Assembly (NCBI GenBank): GCA_963971425.1
Contig: OZ020521.1
Coordinates: 5,721,519 to 5,785,518, forward strand
Direction of reading: 5' to 3'
From: Bryoerythrophyllum caledonicum
Taxonomy: Eukaryota; Streptophyta; Bryopsida; Pottiales; Pottiaceae
Length of the DNA stretch: 64,000 nucleotides
The notes under the pieces are model-generated. The model did not search any database. It was not told the origin of the DNA and worked only from the letters and a program-made list of their open reading frames with translations. Shown here piece after piece: positions 24,590 to 36,688 of this stretch. How positions within the stretch are numbered: position 1 is the first letter of the stretch; each line of letters begins with the position of its first letter. Position numbers and translations under genes: made by a program.

Positions 24590-25062
24590 GTGATAGCAAT
24601 AACTTAGTTTTCATGGATTATCTATCATCAATGGAATCCCAACGGTGAGAACATCAAAATTTGTAGCCCCATGCACCGCCAACTCTAATAGGTTTGGACC
24701 TATTTGTGCGAACAGGGCAGAAGAGTGGTTAGGAATCTCAATTGTCCCAATTCCCAAAATTCTTCTTGGGTACGGCAGTTGCTTCCTTGGCCGCCACATT
24801 GTCATTTGGATATTTTTTAGATTCTTCTTTTAGCATATAACAATGAGTGGTAACTTGTCAATTGAAAGCAAGGAAGTAATGTACGCATGATGGCATGCAA
24901 CATGCTCATTGCTACTCTACTGCTCTCGTCCCTGGAATCAGTCACCACTGCAAGGGTCACTACATCAATCCGCAAGTACACCCTATCTACACACTCTTGA
25001 CCCTTCAGGGCATCCACACCCTTGGGACGGCCAGTAAAGTAAGCCCTCCTAAAACCGACAAG
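24590..25062. other. No recognisable gene
   Basis: Short overlapping frames on both strands (60-80 codons) without family signals. Confidence 0.35.
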
Positions 25063-25066
25063 TTAA

Positions 25067-25896
25067 CCCCTAAAGTCGAAAGCCCTCAAAACTGCCAAAA
25101 ACCCTCAAAACTGCCCTCTTTCAATGCAAGGTGAAAATTTTTAACTTTTGACAAATTTTCGAGTATGTAACCGTAAGATCTAGTACCTAACTTGTACATG
25201 TACATGCACACCGAATCTTAGATTCAAACTCCTCTCCATTTGTGAGATCGTAATGTTCAAAGTTGAAAAAAAAGATTTTTTCCTTGTTGTAGAATGGAAA
25301 ACTAATGTTTTGGGGGCCAAAAAAACCAATTTTGAAAGGAAATTTGACATGAGGCTCTTCAAATTCTTGTTCCTATGTGAGTTAGGAATATGTCCATATA
25401 ATTTTTACCCTCATAGGACCTATAAAACCTAAAGAAATGCTTAATTTTTCACATGGAGGTATGCTGAAATACAAATACAAATGCCCATTTTCAACAATTA
25501 AAAAGGCATGTAAAATATTATCTGATTGAAAATCCAAATGGTGAGATCATGCTTTACTACTTCTTTTACATTTACGAAAAACAAAATTTGAAAAAAAGTA
25601 AAATCTCAATTTTTGGTGAATTTTTGAAGTTACTGCGATCTAATTGATTTTGGGCAGATTTTGAGAATACCGCAGTTCTGGGCAGATTTCAGCATGCCCT
25701 AACAGTGTTTTCAAACTTTGACCGTGAATATCTCCTAAAGTATGAGGAATTTTGAAGCATGAATGGTGTCATTTTAAAGGTATGGGAAAACTCTACAACC
25801 TTCTCGAAATTTCAACTTCATACGATCTAAATTTAGTAACTGAGAGCCTGACCAGAGTCCGATCGACCACATTCTGGTCGATTTCGACTTTAGGGG
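25067..25896. mobile_element. PiggyBac-like MITE A (830 bp, perfect 15-bp ends)
   Basis: TTAA at 25063-25066 and at 25897-25900. The ends CCCCTAAAGTCGAAA and its exact reverse complement make a perfect 15-bp inverted repeat. The right TTAA is shared with the left end of element B, so two elements abut at a single TTAA. The interior has a CCCTCAAAACTGCC(A/C) duplication near the left end. Confidence 0.85.
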
Positions 25897-25900
25897 TTAA

Positions 25901-26838
25901 CCCCTAAAGAACCAAGTGTCATAAATGGGCGTTTGGAAAGTTCAATTTGGTTTCTATGGTGTCAATATCCAACATTCCACTCTGAAATTTTTATTGCAGA
26001 TGGGCATTACTAAGACTTCAATGCGAGAACAACTTTTTCCTAAATCCGACATTTATTGAATAAGTTATAGGGTTTTGAATTTCAAATGGGGAGAGCAGGC
26101 ACTTTGGGCACCTGCAAAAACTTTTGCTAGGACACTCTATTGCATGCGAGATTTTTCATACTAGCAAGTAATATTATTTACCTTCTTATTGTCAAAAAAA
26201 ATCTTGTCTTTAGTGAAAAATAGCATATCAACCCAAGTCAAACATTTTCACACATTGTCACACATTGTTGGGCAAGGTACCAAAAAACCTTCTTCTTTTC
26301 CACATAAAACTTAGAGATCTTCATATTATTACTTTTCATTTTCCCCACGGCATTATGTGATGTAAACCTTTCCATTGACCATTTGGATTCTTATTTTGAA
26401 ACATATTAAGTTCACAAAAAATTAAAACGTGAACTGGCAAATCTTGAACAGTCACTCCTTACAAGCTTGTTTTGAGTATGCTACACCCGTCCTCTACCTC
26501 TAAAAATGGCATATAAAGAGCTAACATCATCATTAACACAATGATAATGGATTTAGACCTTGTTTAGTGCAAAAATTTGACACCAAGTGAAGTCAAAGTC
26601 TGCGGCACTGAACGCAGGGAAGAAAATGACCCATTTGCTTGCCTTCAAACACTATAATCTTTCAATCCATACGGTCAAAGTGTATGAAATTTTGTGAGCA
26701 TGTTACTTAATAAGTCTTATTTGAGATCCTACAATCAAAACTAGAAATAAAACTCCTTGTATCCTTTTTCATTCATTGCACTAGAACCCAACAATTTTGA
26801 AGTTTTTTTAATGTGAAACTTTCACGGTACCTCAGGGA
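25901..26838 (+). mobile_element. PiggyBac-like MITE B (938 bp)
   Basis: Begins right after TTAA 25897-25900 with CCCCTAAAGAACCAAGTGTC and ends CACGGTACCTCAGGGA before TTAA 26839-26842. It aligns with element C over its length and, reversed, with E, H, I and J. The terminal inverted repeat has decayed to about 10 of 16 matches. Confidence 0.78.
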
Positions 26839-27005
26839 TTAAGGAATGTGCATATATGGAGAGAGGAGATAATTATACTATCATTTTGCAGTGATAGCCA
26901 ATAGAATTACAATTCCAACCATGGTGATTTCATGTTTTTCCGAAGAAAATAGAATTGGTTATGAATTTTCAAAGTATGAAGCCATGTTTAGTGGGTGACC
27001 AACAA

Positions 27006-27165
27006 TAGGTACCCCCCATAACCACGACCAAAAGTAAGGGTCTTGACTAATAGCAAACCTCCATTTGGAGTTGAGTTGGTGGTAATCGGATGGGAGAGGG
27101 TTGGATATACCCCAATTTTATAGGCCTTGGTTATGGATTTTGGTTGGTTATGGGGGGCTTACCTT
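27006..27165. mobile_element. Small inverted-repeat element, CCCCCCATAACCA ends
   Basis: GGTACCCCCCATAACCA near 27009 is mirrored by TGGTTATGGGGGGCTTACC ending near 27163. This is an about 160-bp MITE-like unit. Target duplication is unclear. Confidence 0.5.
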
Positions 27166-28130
27166 AGATATAGGGAACATTGTTTGCCTTGATGAACATT
27201 CTTCTCTTTCTTCCTTCTCGGGCCCAACCCCGCATCCATGCAGGATGACCGTCCATGGCATCCTATACTATGTTTTAAAAGGCACATGTGGCCAATGTTG
27301 ATTGAAACACCACCGCATCAACCTTTCACCTCATCTTCAAGTCGGTCAACCACAAAGAATCTATTGTGGTAATTGTGTTTTAGTGCCATTGCAAACTCCA
27401 AACTTGCCTATGTTGGAGGCTTATTTTGTAGGGCCCAACTACCTAAAGGACGTTGGCTGAGTATTGTTGCAGAATATTATTGAGGTTGGATCATTCTCAA
27501 TCCAAATTCAATTTGGGTCTCAACTTTGAAATTTTGAGGCCATGCAACAATCACCATGCCTCAATAGGGCCTTATCAAGGTCTTTGTTATTAAAGACCCG
27601 CCAAATTTTCCTCTCACACGCCATATTTGGCGATCTTTGGAAGTCCTTCAAGTGACTGTAATCATTATTAGAGATAGTTTTGGCTCAAATAAAAAAAAAT
27701 TGTTATACCACACACTTAATTCATTGCAATCATCAAAGAGAAGGTGTTGTCACACGGCGCACAAAGGGTGCGTAAATCCAAGTTGGGGCTAGTTTAGAGG
27801 TTAGAGGTTGAAATGTGAAGGCCTTCAAGTAGCTCATGATTTATTTAGACTCTCTTATTAGTCCTTTCTATTGAAGTTCATGGCCTAAATGTAGGGTATG
27901 AGTTGAGGATGCTCTTAGGCCCACCCAATGACCCAATCCCATGTTGGCCAAGCGAAGGATATTGATGCTCTTAGAGATCACATAACCATATTTTGTTGGT
28001 CTCTGCATGTGTTAAATCTTAGTTTGCATGAAACCATAAGGAACTAGATAGTAAACTCCAAAATTTAGATTTGGACACAAATTATACAAACACTTTTGAA
28101 GAAATGGATCATGATTTGGACTTGTAGAAT

Positions 28131-28190
28131 ACTTGGAATACCTTGGAATACCTTGGAATACCTTGGAATACATTGGAATACCTTGGAATA
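28131..28190. repeat. 10-bp tandem repeat CCTTGGAATA, six copies
   Basis: Six head-to-tail copies, with only the first and fifth differing from the consensus. The near-perfect units suggest recent expansion. Confidence 0.95.
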
Positions 28191-28600
28191 AATTGCCAAA
28201 TACACCAAATATACTTAAATACGATAAAAACATACCGTCGCAAAGCCACATACTATGTCCTACTTCATTCACATGTGAAATAATTTTGGTCTAAAACTAT
28301 GATTGAAACTTGTTTCTAAGAGACTCTCCAATATTTTGTGAATGTTGATCTCCATGATCCCACAAAATAAGAATTGTTTAGATTTGTATTAGTTCGAGAA
28401 CATCTTTGTATACAACAAGTAGACAAAAGATGGAAATTCATTTGAAAGCATGCATAAATGTTTACGTCACCGGTTGTATGTCAATGCAAAGCTATCAACA
28501 TAGTGCACTTACTATGAATCTTGTTGGTTTAAGGTATGAATTGTTCTAAAAAGAGTGTATTGGTTGGTAAAGTAGTACACCTTCCAAATTAACAATTTAA

Positions 28601-29526
28601 CCCCTAAAGGACCAGAGTCTCCTTCGGGGGGATTTCTGATTTTGGGCAGGTTCCTAAAATTCGAAAAAAAATCCTTTTTCTCTGAAATTTTTATTCTAGA
28701 TTGCCTCTAATAAGAGCTTCGTGGACATATTTTTATTTTATTTTTTGGATTTGTGGTTTGAAAGTTAGTACCACTTAAAGCCAAAAGTGGGGAGATCGGG
28801 CACCTCCAAAATTTTTGACAAAAGTTTCTATTGACATTGAGATTTTTCACACACATAAAGAATATTTCCTTTTTTGTAAATTTTCAAAAAAAATTCTTGT
28901 CTTTAGTATAAAAAGGCATTATATTCCAAGTCAAACATTTTCACACATTGTCGGGCAACTGGGGAAAAAAACTTCATCTTTTCTACATAAAACCTAGAGA
29001 TCTTCATATTTTTCACTTTTTATTTTTTCAAAAACAATATATGGTGCAAACCTTCTTATTGACCGTTTGGATTATCATTTGGATACATACGTAGTTCACA
29101 AAAAATAAAACGTGAAATGACAATTTTTGAACCTCCACTCCTTGCACACTTGTTTTGAATATGCTACACCCCTTTTTTACCTCTAAAAATTGGTGTGCTG
29201 GGAAATAACATCATGCTTAAGACAATGGTATAAGATTTAGACCTTGTACAATGCAAAAATTTGATACAAAGTGAAGTCAAAGTCTGCTGATCTACTCAAC
29301 GCAGGGAAGAACTTGAACTATTGTTTTGACTTCAAACACAAAAATCTATCAATCCGTGCGGTGGATTGCAACCAAAATTTTTACGGCATGTTTATATAGA
29401 TGTCTATTTTAAGAACTTACGGTTGAAAATCCAAAATTCACTTTAAGATGTGATTTTCATGTCTCTTTTTGGGAGTGGCAGTTTTGGACTGGTTTTAGAG
29501 CGAAAGTGGTCGTGGTCCTTTAGGGG
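28601..29526 (+). mobile_element. PiggyBac-like MITE D (926 bp)
   Basis: TTAA at 28597-28600 and 29527-29530. The ends CCCCTAAAGGACCA and its exact complement give a 14-bp perfect terminal inverted repeat. The interior shares middle blocks with B/C (CACATTGTCGGGCAA, TAGAGATCTTCATATTTTTCAC) but has a different left part (GATTTTGGGCAGGTTCCTAA). Confidence 0.85.
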
Positions 29527-29530
29527 TTAA

Positions 29531-30037
29531 AGTGCCAATAAACACTGACTTCAAACACTGTAATCTAATCCATCAACCGTTGGATGTTGTCTAAATTTTT
29601 GCCAAGTTTAGATTACGGATTAAGTTCACTCTTGTAAGATAGGATTTTAAGTTCACTCTTGTCACGTTGGATGCTAGTAATATACATCAACTATTCCATC
29701 AGAAGCGACTCAAAAGAAAATAAATCAATGCAATTTTCAGATTGTTAGAAAAGTCTCTGGTTGTTGGGATGCATACAAAGTTACAACCTGTAAAAGTGTT
29801 TCTGGAAATGAACAACCAAAATCATGCTAATGACACTCTTTCATTTCACAAAAATATTTAACTTTGCTGTAAGGTGGAGCAACCTGTATCTGCTTTTTTT
29901 TGTTTTAAAAATGTAGATGAGGAAAAAAATCACATTGCATGTCACATGAAACTATGTACAAAGATGAAGAAACAGGAATGAAGCTCATCTAGCAACTTTT
30001 TTAATTTAATCTCATAGGATCCAAATTGATACAGAAT
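29531..30037. other. No gene; remnant repeat
   Basis: The start (ACTTCAAACACTGTAATCT) resembles an internal block of the 940-bp elements. The remainder is unassigned. Confidence 0.35.
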
Positions 30038-30173
30038 TTAACCCCCAAAAGACCGTGACAATTTCACACCAAAAAACTCTTCAAAATTTCTTATTCTAGT
30101 GCAATGAGTAAGGAAGGAAATGAGAAGTGTTATTTCTAGTGTCGACCGCAGGATCTCAATTAAGACTTATTAA

Positions 30174-30244
30174 CCCCTAAATTCCCAAGAATCCCCCAAG
30201 GAGACTCTCACAGTCTTCCAAAGGGACTTTTGGGAATTTAGAGG
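30174..30244. mobile_element. Miniature 71-bp TTAA element
   Basis: TTAA at 30170-30173 and 30245-30248. Ends CCCCTAAATTCCCAA and the complement of CCTCTAAATTCCCAA match at 14 of 15 positions. Related copies near 35100 lack it and read through the site, which supports insertion into element H. Confidence 0.78.
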
Positions 30245-30698
30245 TTAAGTCATAAACTCACAAAGTTTTATGATCTTTGACCCCATGGATTGAGAGCTTA
30301 TAGTGTTGAAGTAGAAAAAACAATTCTTTTTTCCCCCTGCATTTAGTGGATCAACAGACTTTAACTTCACTTGGTGTCAAGTTTTTGCACTACACAAGGT
30401 CTAAATCCATTACCATCATGTTGAGCATGATATTAGTTCTTAAATTACCAAAGTTTAAAGGTAGAAAAGGGGTGCAGCATATTCAAAACAATTGTGCAAC
30501 GAGTGGAGGTTCAAAAAAATTCAATTCACGTTTTACTGTATTGTGAACGTAATATGTTTTAGATTGTTAATCCGAATGGTCTTTGAGAAGGTTTACACCA
30601 CATATTGTTGTAGAAATACTCAAATATATGACAATCTCTTAGTCTTATGTGGAAAAGAAGAAGTTTTTTTGGTGCCTTGCCCAACAATGTGTGACAAT

Positions 30699-31127
30699 TG
30701 AGTTATTTGTAAAGGGAACCGGTCTTTTGTCCTCCTTTTTTCATGCAAAAGAGAATCTAACCTGTATTTGAGTGTAGCCGCAAAGTAATCCTGTGAAAAA
30801 ATTCAGGGTTTGAGGGTTTTGAGGAGGTGTTATTTATGGCACAAGTGGCACAAATCTCCCAAAAAAAAACAAGAACAATCATGAATGTCATGACACTCTG
30901 GCATGTATCCTACATCCTAGAGTTGTGCATGATGTGAAGGGTCAATGATTGCTTAAAATAATAGCCAGGCACAAACTCGAGTTTGGGAATTCTAAGGCTC
31001 AAAAACTAGTCTATCCAGTGTTCTATTCTAGGTCTACAGTGAAACCCTGCCAGTGGACTCGGCGACCCTGGCTTTTCCATTTTACAGGTTAGAAACTGAG
31101 GATTTGGGGTACTTTGCGGATAACTCT
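30699..31127. mobile_element. 429-bp MITE of another family inside element H
   Basis: It interrupts the family block TGTGACAAT/GTGTGAAAATG, which is continuous in elements I and C. Ends TGAGTTATTTGTAAAG and the complement AGAGTTATCCGCAAAG form an imperfect inverted repeat, flanked by AAT (30696-30698 and 31128-31130). The superfamily is not clear. Confidence 0.62.
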
Positions 31128-31598
31128 AATGTGTGAAAATGCTTGACTTGGGATTAGTATGCTATTTTTGGGCAAGGACAAGAATTATTTTTGTTGACAA
31201 TAGAAAAGGAAATAATGTTACATACTAGCATTGAAAATCTCACATTTATTAGAATATCCTAGCAAGTGATATTAAAGTTGCCCAACGTGCCCTCCCTCCG
31301 TGTTTGAAATTCAAAATCTTATAATTTTTTCATTGATAGTCACGCTTAGAAAACAACTGTACTCCCACCAAGGTTCTAGTAATGCCTATCTACAATAAAT
31401 ACCTTGAAGCAAAATGTTATAAATTGACACCATAGGAACTTTCACCGGACCTTCAAAAAACCCATTTTGGGACACTTGGTCCTTTACGGGGTTAAAAGCC
31501 CAAAATCCACTAGATCCCTTAGTCGCAACGTAGAATATCTGGTACTTGTCACAGATCACGTCAAAGTTTTGTTCCCCCTCCTTGTCCAATGCTTTTAA

Positions 31599-32543
31599 CG
31601 CCTAAATTTCTTTGACAATTTCACACCAAAAACATTTCAAAATTGTTAATTCTAGTGCAATGAGTAAGGAAGGAAACAAAGAATTGTATTTCTAACTTAA
31701 ATTGTAGGATTTCATTTAACACTTAATAATAACATACTCACAAAATTTCATCACCTTTGACCCCACAAATTGAAAGATTATTGTATTTGAAGTAGAACAA
31801 ATGGTTCATTTTCATCCTTGCGTTGAGTGGATCAAGAGACTTTGGCTTCACTTGGTGTCAAATTTTTGTAGTACACAAGGTCTAATTTTTATGTAATCAT
31901 GTTGACCATGATATTAACTCCATATACACTAATTTTTAGAGGTAGAGAAGGGGTGTAGCATATTCAAAGAAATTGTGCAAGGAGTGGAGGTTTGAAAAGA
32001 GCCAATTCACGTTTTAATTTTTTGGGAACAAAACATGTTTTAGAAGGATAATTCAAATGGGCAATAAGAGGGTTTACACAACACCTTGTAACAAAAAGAA
32101 TTTAAAAATTGCAAAGTATGAAGATCTCTAAAATTTATGTGGAAAAGAAGAAGTTTTTTTTGGTTCCTTGCCGGACAATGTGTGGCAATGTGTGAAAATA
32201 ATTGACTTGGGATAAAATGCATTTTTTAACTAAAGACAATAAATTTTTTTGACAGTAAGAAAGGAAATAATATTACTTGCTAGTATTGAAATCTCAAATT
32301 TACTTAAGTGTTGTAGCAAAAGTTTTTGGAGTTGCATGATGTGCGCGCACTTGATAATTCTTTCTTTAAGATGGCATATCTTTTTTTCCATATGTCCAAT
32401 GAGAATAAAAATCATACTCTTACATACCTCTTGTCTTCTTGCGTCTTTGTACAAAATTTCAAGAATTACAAATATAAATTGCAACCATGGGAACGTGCCC
32501 AAGATTTGCAAAAGCCCACCTCGGGACTTTTTTCATTTAGAGG
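31599..32543 (-). mobile_element. PiggyBac-like MITE I (945 bp)
   Basis: TTAA at 31595-31598 and 32544-32547. The left end, CGCCTAAATTTC, leads into GACAATTTCACACCAAAAAC and TAGTGCAATGAGTAAGGAAGG as in E, H and J. The right end is CATTTAGAGG. The length agrees with B, C and E. Confidence 0.75.
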
Positions 32544-32785
32544 TTAAGAGCTCTTGAATAAAAGAGAGAAAGCATGCCATGCACAACCAAGACATACATA
32601 ACCCAAAATCAGAGCGGCGTGTTCAGAATTCTGAGCAATGCCATCAATGACTAGCTTGCATAAAAAAATTAAATTTCAACTTGTTACACTAGAATGGGCT
32701 ATTTTAAGTGATTTTGTTCAAAAAAGAGTCAAGGATTTGTAGAGGTTTAACATGTCATGTTTTCTTTATAAAAAACTGAAATTAA

Positions 32786-33728
32786 CCCCTACAGGACCAA
32801 GTGTCAAAAATGGGCTTTTTGAAAGTTCGGTCAGGTTCCTATGGTGTCAATTTCCAACATTCTTCTTTGAAACTTTTACTATAAAAAGACATTACCAAGA
32901 CCTTAGTGGGCAAACAATTTTTTCCTAAGTTGGGACATTTGATGAAAAAATTATGGGGTTTTGAATTTCAAATGGGGAGAGTGGGCACCTTGGGCACCCC
33001 CAAAAACTTTTGCTAGGACATTGTATTGCATGTGAGATTTTCAATACTCGCAAGTAATGTATTTTCCCTTTATATTGTCAAAAAAAATTCTTGTCTTTAG
33101 TGAAAAATAGCATATCAACCCAAGTCAAACATTTTCACACATTGTCACTCATTGTCGGGCAAGGTACCAAAAAACTTCTTCATTTCGACATAAAACCTAG
33201 ATATCTTTATATTTTTCACTTTTCATTTTCCCACAACAATATGTGGTGTAAACCTTCTAATTGACCATCCGGGTTATCAATCTAAAACATATTAAGTTCA
33301 CAAAATATTAAAGTGTGAATTGGCAAATTTTGAACCTCCACCCCTTGCACAATTGTTTTGAATATGCTACATCCATCCTCTACCTCTAAAAATTGGTGTA
33401 CGGGGAACTAACGACATGCTTAACAAGATGGTTATGGATTTAGACCTTGTGTAGTGCACAAATTTGACACCAAGTGAAGTCAAAGTCTGTTGATCCACTG
33501 CATTCAGGGAAGAAAATGAACCATTTGCTTGACTTCAAATACTATAATCTTTCTATATGTGCGGTCAAGGTGTATGAAATTTTGTATATATATTACTTAA
33601 TAAGTCTTAATAGAGATCTTACGGTCAAAACTAGAAATCAAAATTTTTGTTTCCTTCTCTCTTCATTGCACTAGAATTCAACTATTTTGAAGTGTTTTTG
33701 GTGTAAAACTGTCATGGTACTTCAGGGG
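32786..33728 (+). mobile_element. PiggyBac-like MITE C (943 bp)
   Basis: TTAA 32782-32785, then CCCCTACAGGACCAAGTGTC. It ends GTCATGGTACTTCAGGGG before ATAA (mutated TTAA). It is collinear with element B. Confidence 0.78.
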
Positions 33729-33732
33729 ATAA

Positions 33733-34399
33733 GATATAAGAATGCATGGGTAGATATAATATGTGAATGTAACATCAATTTTTGGCGGCACTGCAATTGA
33801 AAATGCATAATATTTTGTCTACTTCTAGAACATTTAGAACCTCATATGACATCTAGAACATACCATATTCCTTCATCCGGAATCATTGTCAAACTACTTT
33901 CTTCCTGCATTGCGTGAAAGCCATGTTCATCAGTAAACAAGCCATACTCAAACTTTGAGCATGGGCAAATTAATATTCTATTAAAGTCAAAAGCGTTTCA
34001 GTTGAATAGATTCTTCCGGTAAGGAGAGAGAACATGAGGAATTTCTCACTCCTTATTTTTGCACGACAATCAATGCTTTTGGATCCTACTCAATATAAGT
34101 TAATGTTGATAATGTTGATATCATATGTATTTCGTAGGTAATGATAACCTTGTTGTGTACACGGAACATGCACTTGTTTGTGAAAAAGAGAGTATCATTG
34201 AGGCTTGATCACTTGAAGCAGCCTGCCTGTGACACGTGTAGATGCCAACACATGTTATATTTTGTTTTACTTTATTTTGAAGGCGACCCCAACCCATCTG
34301 GCAGATTGTGTCATGACTCCTTGAGCACAGGCCATGCTCAGCAAATATACCTCAACTGATTGAAGATCTGAATGTGGGTCCAGCAACTACAGTTGTGAC
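33733..34399. other. No recognisable gene
   Basis: Unassigned AT-rich spacer between two MITEs. A 72-codon frame at 34141 shows nothing recognisable. Confidence 0.35.
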
Positions 34400-34402
34400 T
34401 TA

Positions 34403-34923
34403 GGGCGGTTTACACTACGGACCAAGAACTCCTCCCATGCACCTCTCAAATATGTGATTGGCTCCATCAACTCGTCCCAGGATGACTTGAGTTTACACTA
34501 CGAGGATAAAAGAAAAGTGACCAAAGGAGTTGAGGTCCTAAAAAGGCCTAGAAAAAGGCCTAGTGGATAATGTTGAAGGGTCCCCGGATTTTGCGGCGAG
34601 AGAGGCAAAAAGGGTTCTCTCATTGCTGAACGAGGAGACCATGGGCCTGAAATGCCGTTTTATTATTTTTAATTTATAAAATTTTGGAGGGGGCCCAACG
34701 TTACTGTAGATACAATGCCCTTTTTAGGCATTCATTAAAAAAATTAGCATGCCCACTTTTTAATACATGGTCATTCCTCCGGGTCCAAGTTCGGTTTACA
34801 CTTAGTGAGAGGCCCAAGGGCTTTAAAAATTACATTTTTCTGAAGTGTGACCATGGAAGTGTGACCATGGAATTAATCCATTTTCCTTGGTCATGGCTCT
34901 TGGTCTGTAGTGTAAACCGCCCC
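34403..34923. mobile_element. PIF/Harbinger-like MITE (about 521 bp)
   Basis: GGGCGGTTTACACTACGGAC at the left is inverted at the right end with one mismatch over 25 bp (the repeat continues CAAGA). It is flanked by TTA (34400-34402 and 34924-34926), or CTTA if the final C is counted in the target. GG-rich termini and a TTA target are typical of PIF/Harbinger. Internal copies of GGTTTACACT and GTTTACACTACG repeat the terminal word. No transposase. Confidence 0.75.
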
Positions 34924-34983
34924 TTAGCGGATCTATATATTTTGGTTGTACAAGCTTCTTTGGGGAGGTGGGCCTTGTCTTAA

Positions 34984-35918
34984 CCGTAAAGGCCCGTGAC
35001 AACTTCACAACAAAAACACTTCAAAATTATTGATTCTAGTGCAATGAGTAAGGAAGGAAATAAAACCTTATATTTATCCTTTTGACCACACCAGGATCTC
35101 TATTAAGACTTACTAAGTAACATACTCACAAAATTACATACACCTTGACCATACGGATGGAAAGATTACAGTATTTGAAGTCAAGCAAATGGTTCATTTT
35201 CTTCCCTGCGATGAGTGGATCAACAAACTTTGACTTCACTTGGTATCAAATTTTTGCACTAGACAAGGTCTAAATCTTTTACCGTTGTGGTAAGCATGAT
35301 GTTAGTTCTATATACACCAATTTTTAGAGATAGAGAAGGGGTGTAGCATATTAAAAACAAGTGTGCAAGGAGTGGAGGTTCAAAAATTGTCAATTCATGA
35401 TTTTTTTTTTTGAGAATTCAATATATTTTAGAATGATAATCTAAAAGGTCAATAAGAAGGTTTACACCACATATTGTTGTAGAGAAAATAAGAAGTGAAA
35501 ACTATGAAGATTTCTAGGTTTTACGTTGAAAAGATGAAGTTTTTTTCCCCGCTTGCTAGAAATGTGTAGCTGGAAATGTGTAAAAATGTTTGACTTGAGT
35601 TTAAATAGTTTTTCACACTAAAGACAAGATTTTTTTTGGAATTCTCAAAGAAGGTAATATTCTCTACATGTATGGAAAATCTCAATGTCAATGGAGACTT
35701 CTAGCAAAATTTTGGAGCTGCTCGGAGTCTAAATTTATAACTTTGAGTGGTATCAACTTTCAAACCATGAATCCAAAAAAACAAAAATAAAATATCTCCA
35801 TGGAGCTCTTGTCAAGGAAAATCTAATGTAAGAGATTAAAAAAACAGTTTTTTATTTATTTTAGGAATTTGCGCGAAATCAAAACCGTCCCTTCCACGAA
35901 CACTTCTACCTTTAGGGA
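34984..35918 (-). mobile_element. PiggyBac-like MITE J (935 bp)
   Basis: TTAA at 34980-34983 and 35919-35922. It starts CCGTAAAGGCCCGTGACAAC and ends ACCTTTAGGGA. The interior is collinear with E, H and I. Confidence 0.74.
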
Positions 35919-35922
35919 TTAA

Positions 35923-36688
35923 TGGCACCCTCTCAATTTTTTTGGCCCTTTTGTTTTAGGGGTCCAAAGGCTTTTTAAAGATTTTTTTTGGGCAAATTTG
36001 TGGCCTACGGCGCCAAATTAGTCTCATAGGCCCCCATTTGCTTTAAATAGTTCTCCCATCCAAAAAAAAATAGGGGCGTAGATTTACCCCACCCACGACC
36101 AAATTATAGAGATCCTGACATAGCTAGAATCTAGACTAATAACACCCAATTAAGCAATTTTCCCTCACCATTTAAAAGTGCACTTGAGTACAATGGTGGC
36201 CGTTGTGGGCAAAAATGTCAAAATTGCAAAAAAAAAATCTAATTTTAAATAAATAACCAAATTTGTGCAACAATATTGAGTACAGTCAATTTTTTTAACA
36301 TAAGAAGCTTCCTAATAACTTTTTCAACAACTTTTTGGTGCATAATGTTGATTTTATAAATATCTATTTAATACCATCGTGCAAATTTCAAAGATAAACT
36401 ATAAACATTGTAAGGTATAAAAAGATGCAATTACTAATAATGATACAATAAACAACAATTGCCAATTCATAAGAAGATATTCTACATAGTACATGATAAA
36501 CAAATCAAAGAAAATAAACATAGATGCATCTATACATGGACTTAGTGATGGAATTTATGAAAAATAAAAATCTCTTTTATCTGTAGAATTGCTCGACAAC
36601 GTCCTACATAACCCTTACAATATACTACCCTTGCACATGCACTAAATAGCAATTACTATACACAATACACTCATAATATATTCACTAT
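35923..36688. other. No recognisable gene
   Basis: Starts with T-rich sequence, including an isolated TTTTAGGGGTCCAAAGG near 35955 that resembles a piggyBac-like end. The rest is AT-rich and unassigned. It may include the end of the minus-strand transposon that follows. Confidence 0.35.

Larger units (their letters stand above)
26843..28596. other. Mostly unassigned sequence with two small repeats
   Basis: Contains the inverted-repeat element at 27006-27165 and the 10-bp tandem repeat at 28131-28190. The 66-codon frame at 27101 and the 86-codon minus frame at 28272 have no recognisable content, and the latter is partly made of the tandem repeat. Confidence 0.4.
30042..31491 (-). mobile_element. 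PiggyBac-like MITE H with two nested insertions
   Basis: TTAA at 30038-30041 and 31492-31495. The right end, ACACTTGGTCCTTTACGGGG, is the complement of the B/C left terminus. The total of 1450 bp is about 500 bp longer than its relatives because a 71-bp element (30174-30244) and a 429-bp element (30699-31127) sit inside it. Without them the length is near the family size. Confidence 0.78.

Noticed and set aside
28131..28190. Short tandem array considered as a CRISPR-like array
   Set aside because: Ten-bp units with no spacers, in a eukaryotic setting; it is a simple microsatellite-like repeat.
32230..32557. Overlapping 93-102 codon frames on both strands
   Set aside because: They fall within piggyBac-like element I. 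The same region in its relatives is not open, so this is chance.
34684..34983. 99-codon plus-strand frame
   Set aside because: It spans the right end of the Harbinger-like MITE and its flank; no domain.
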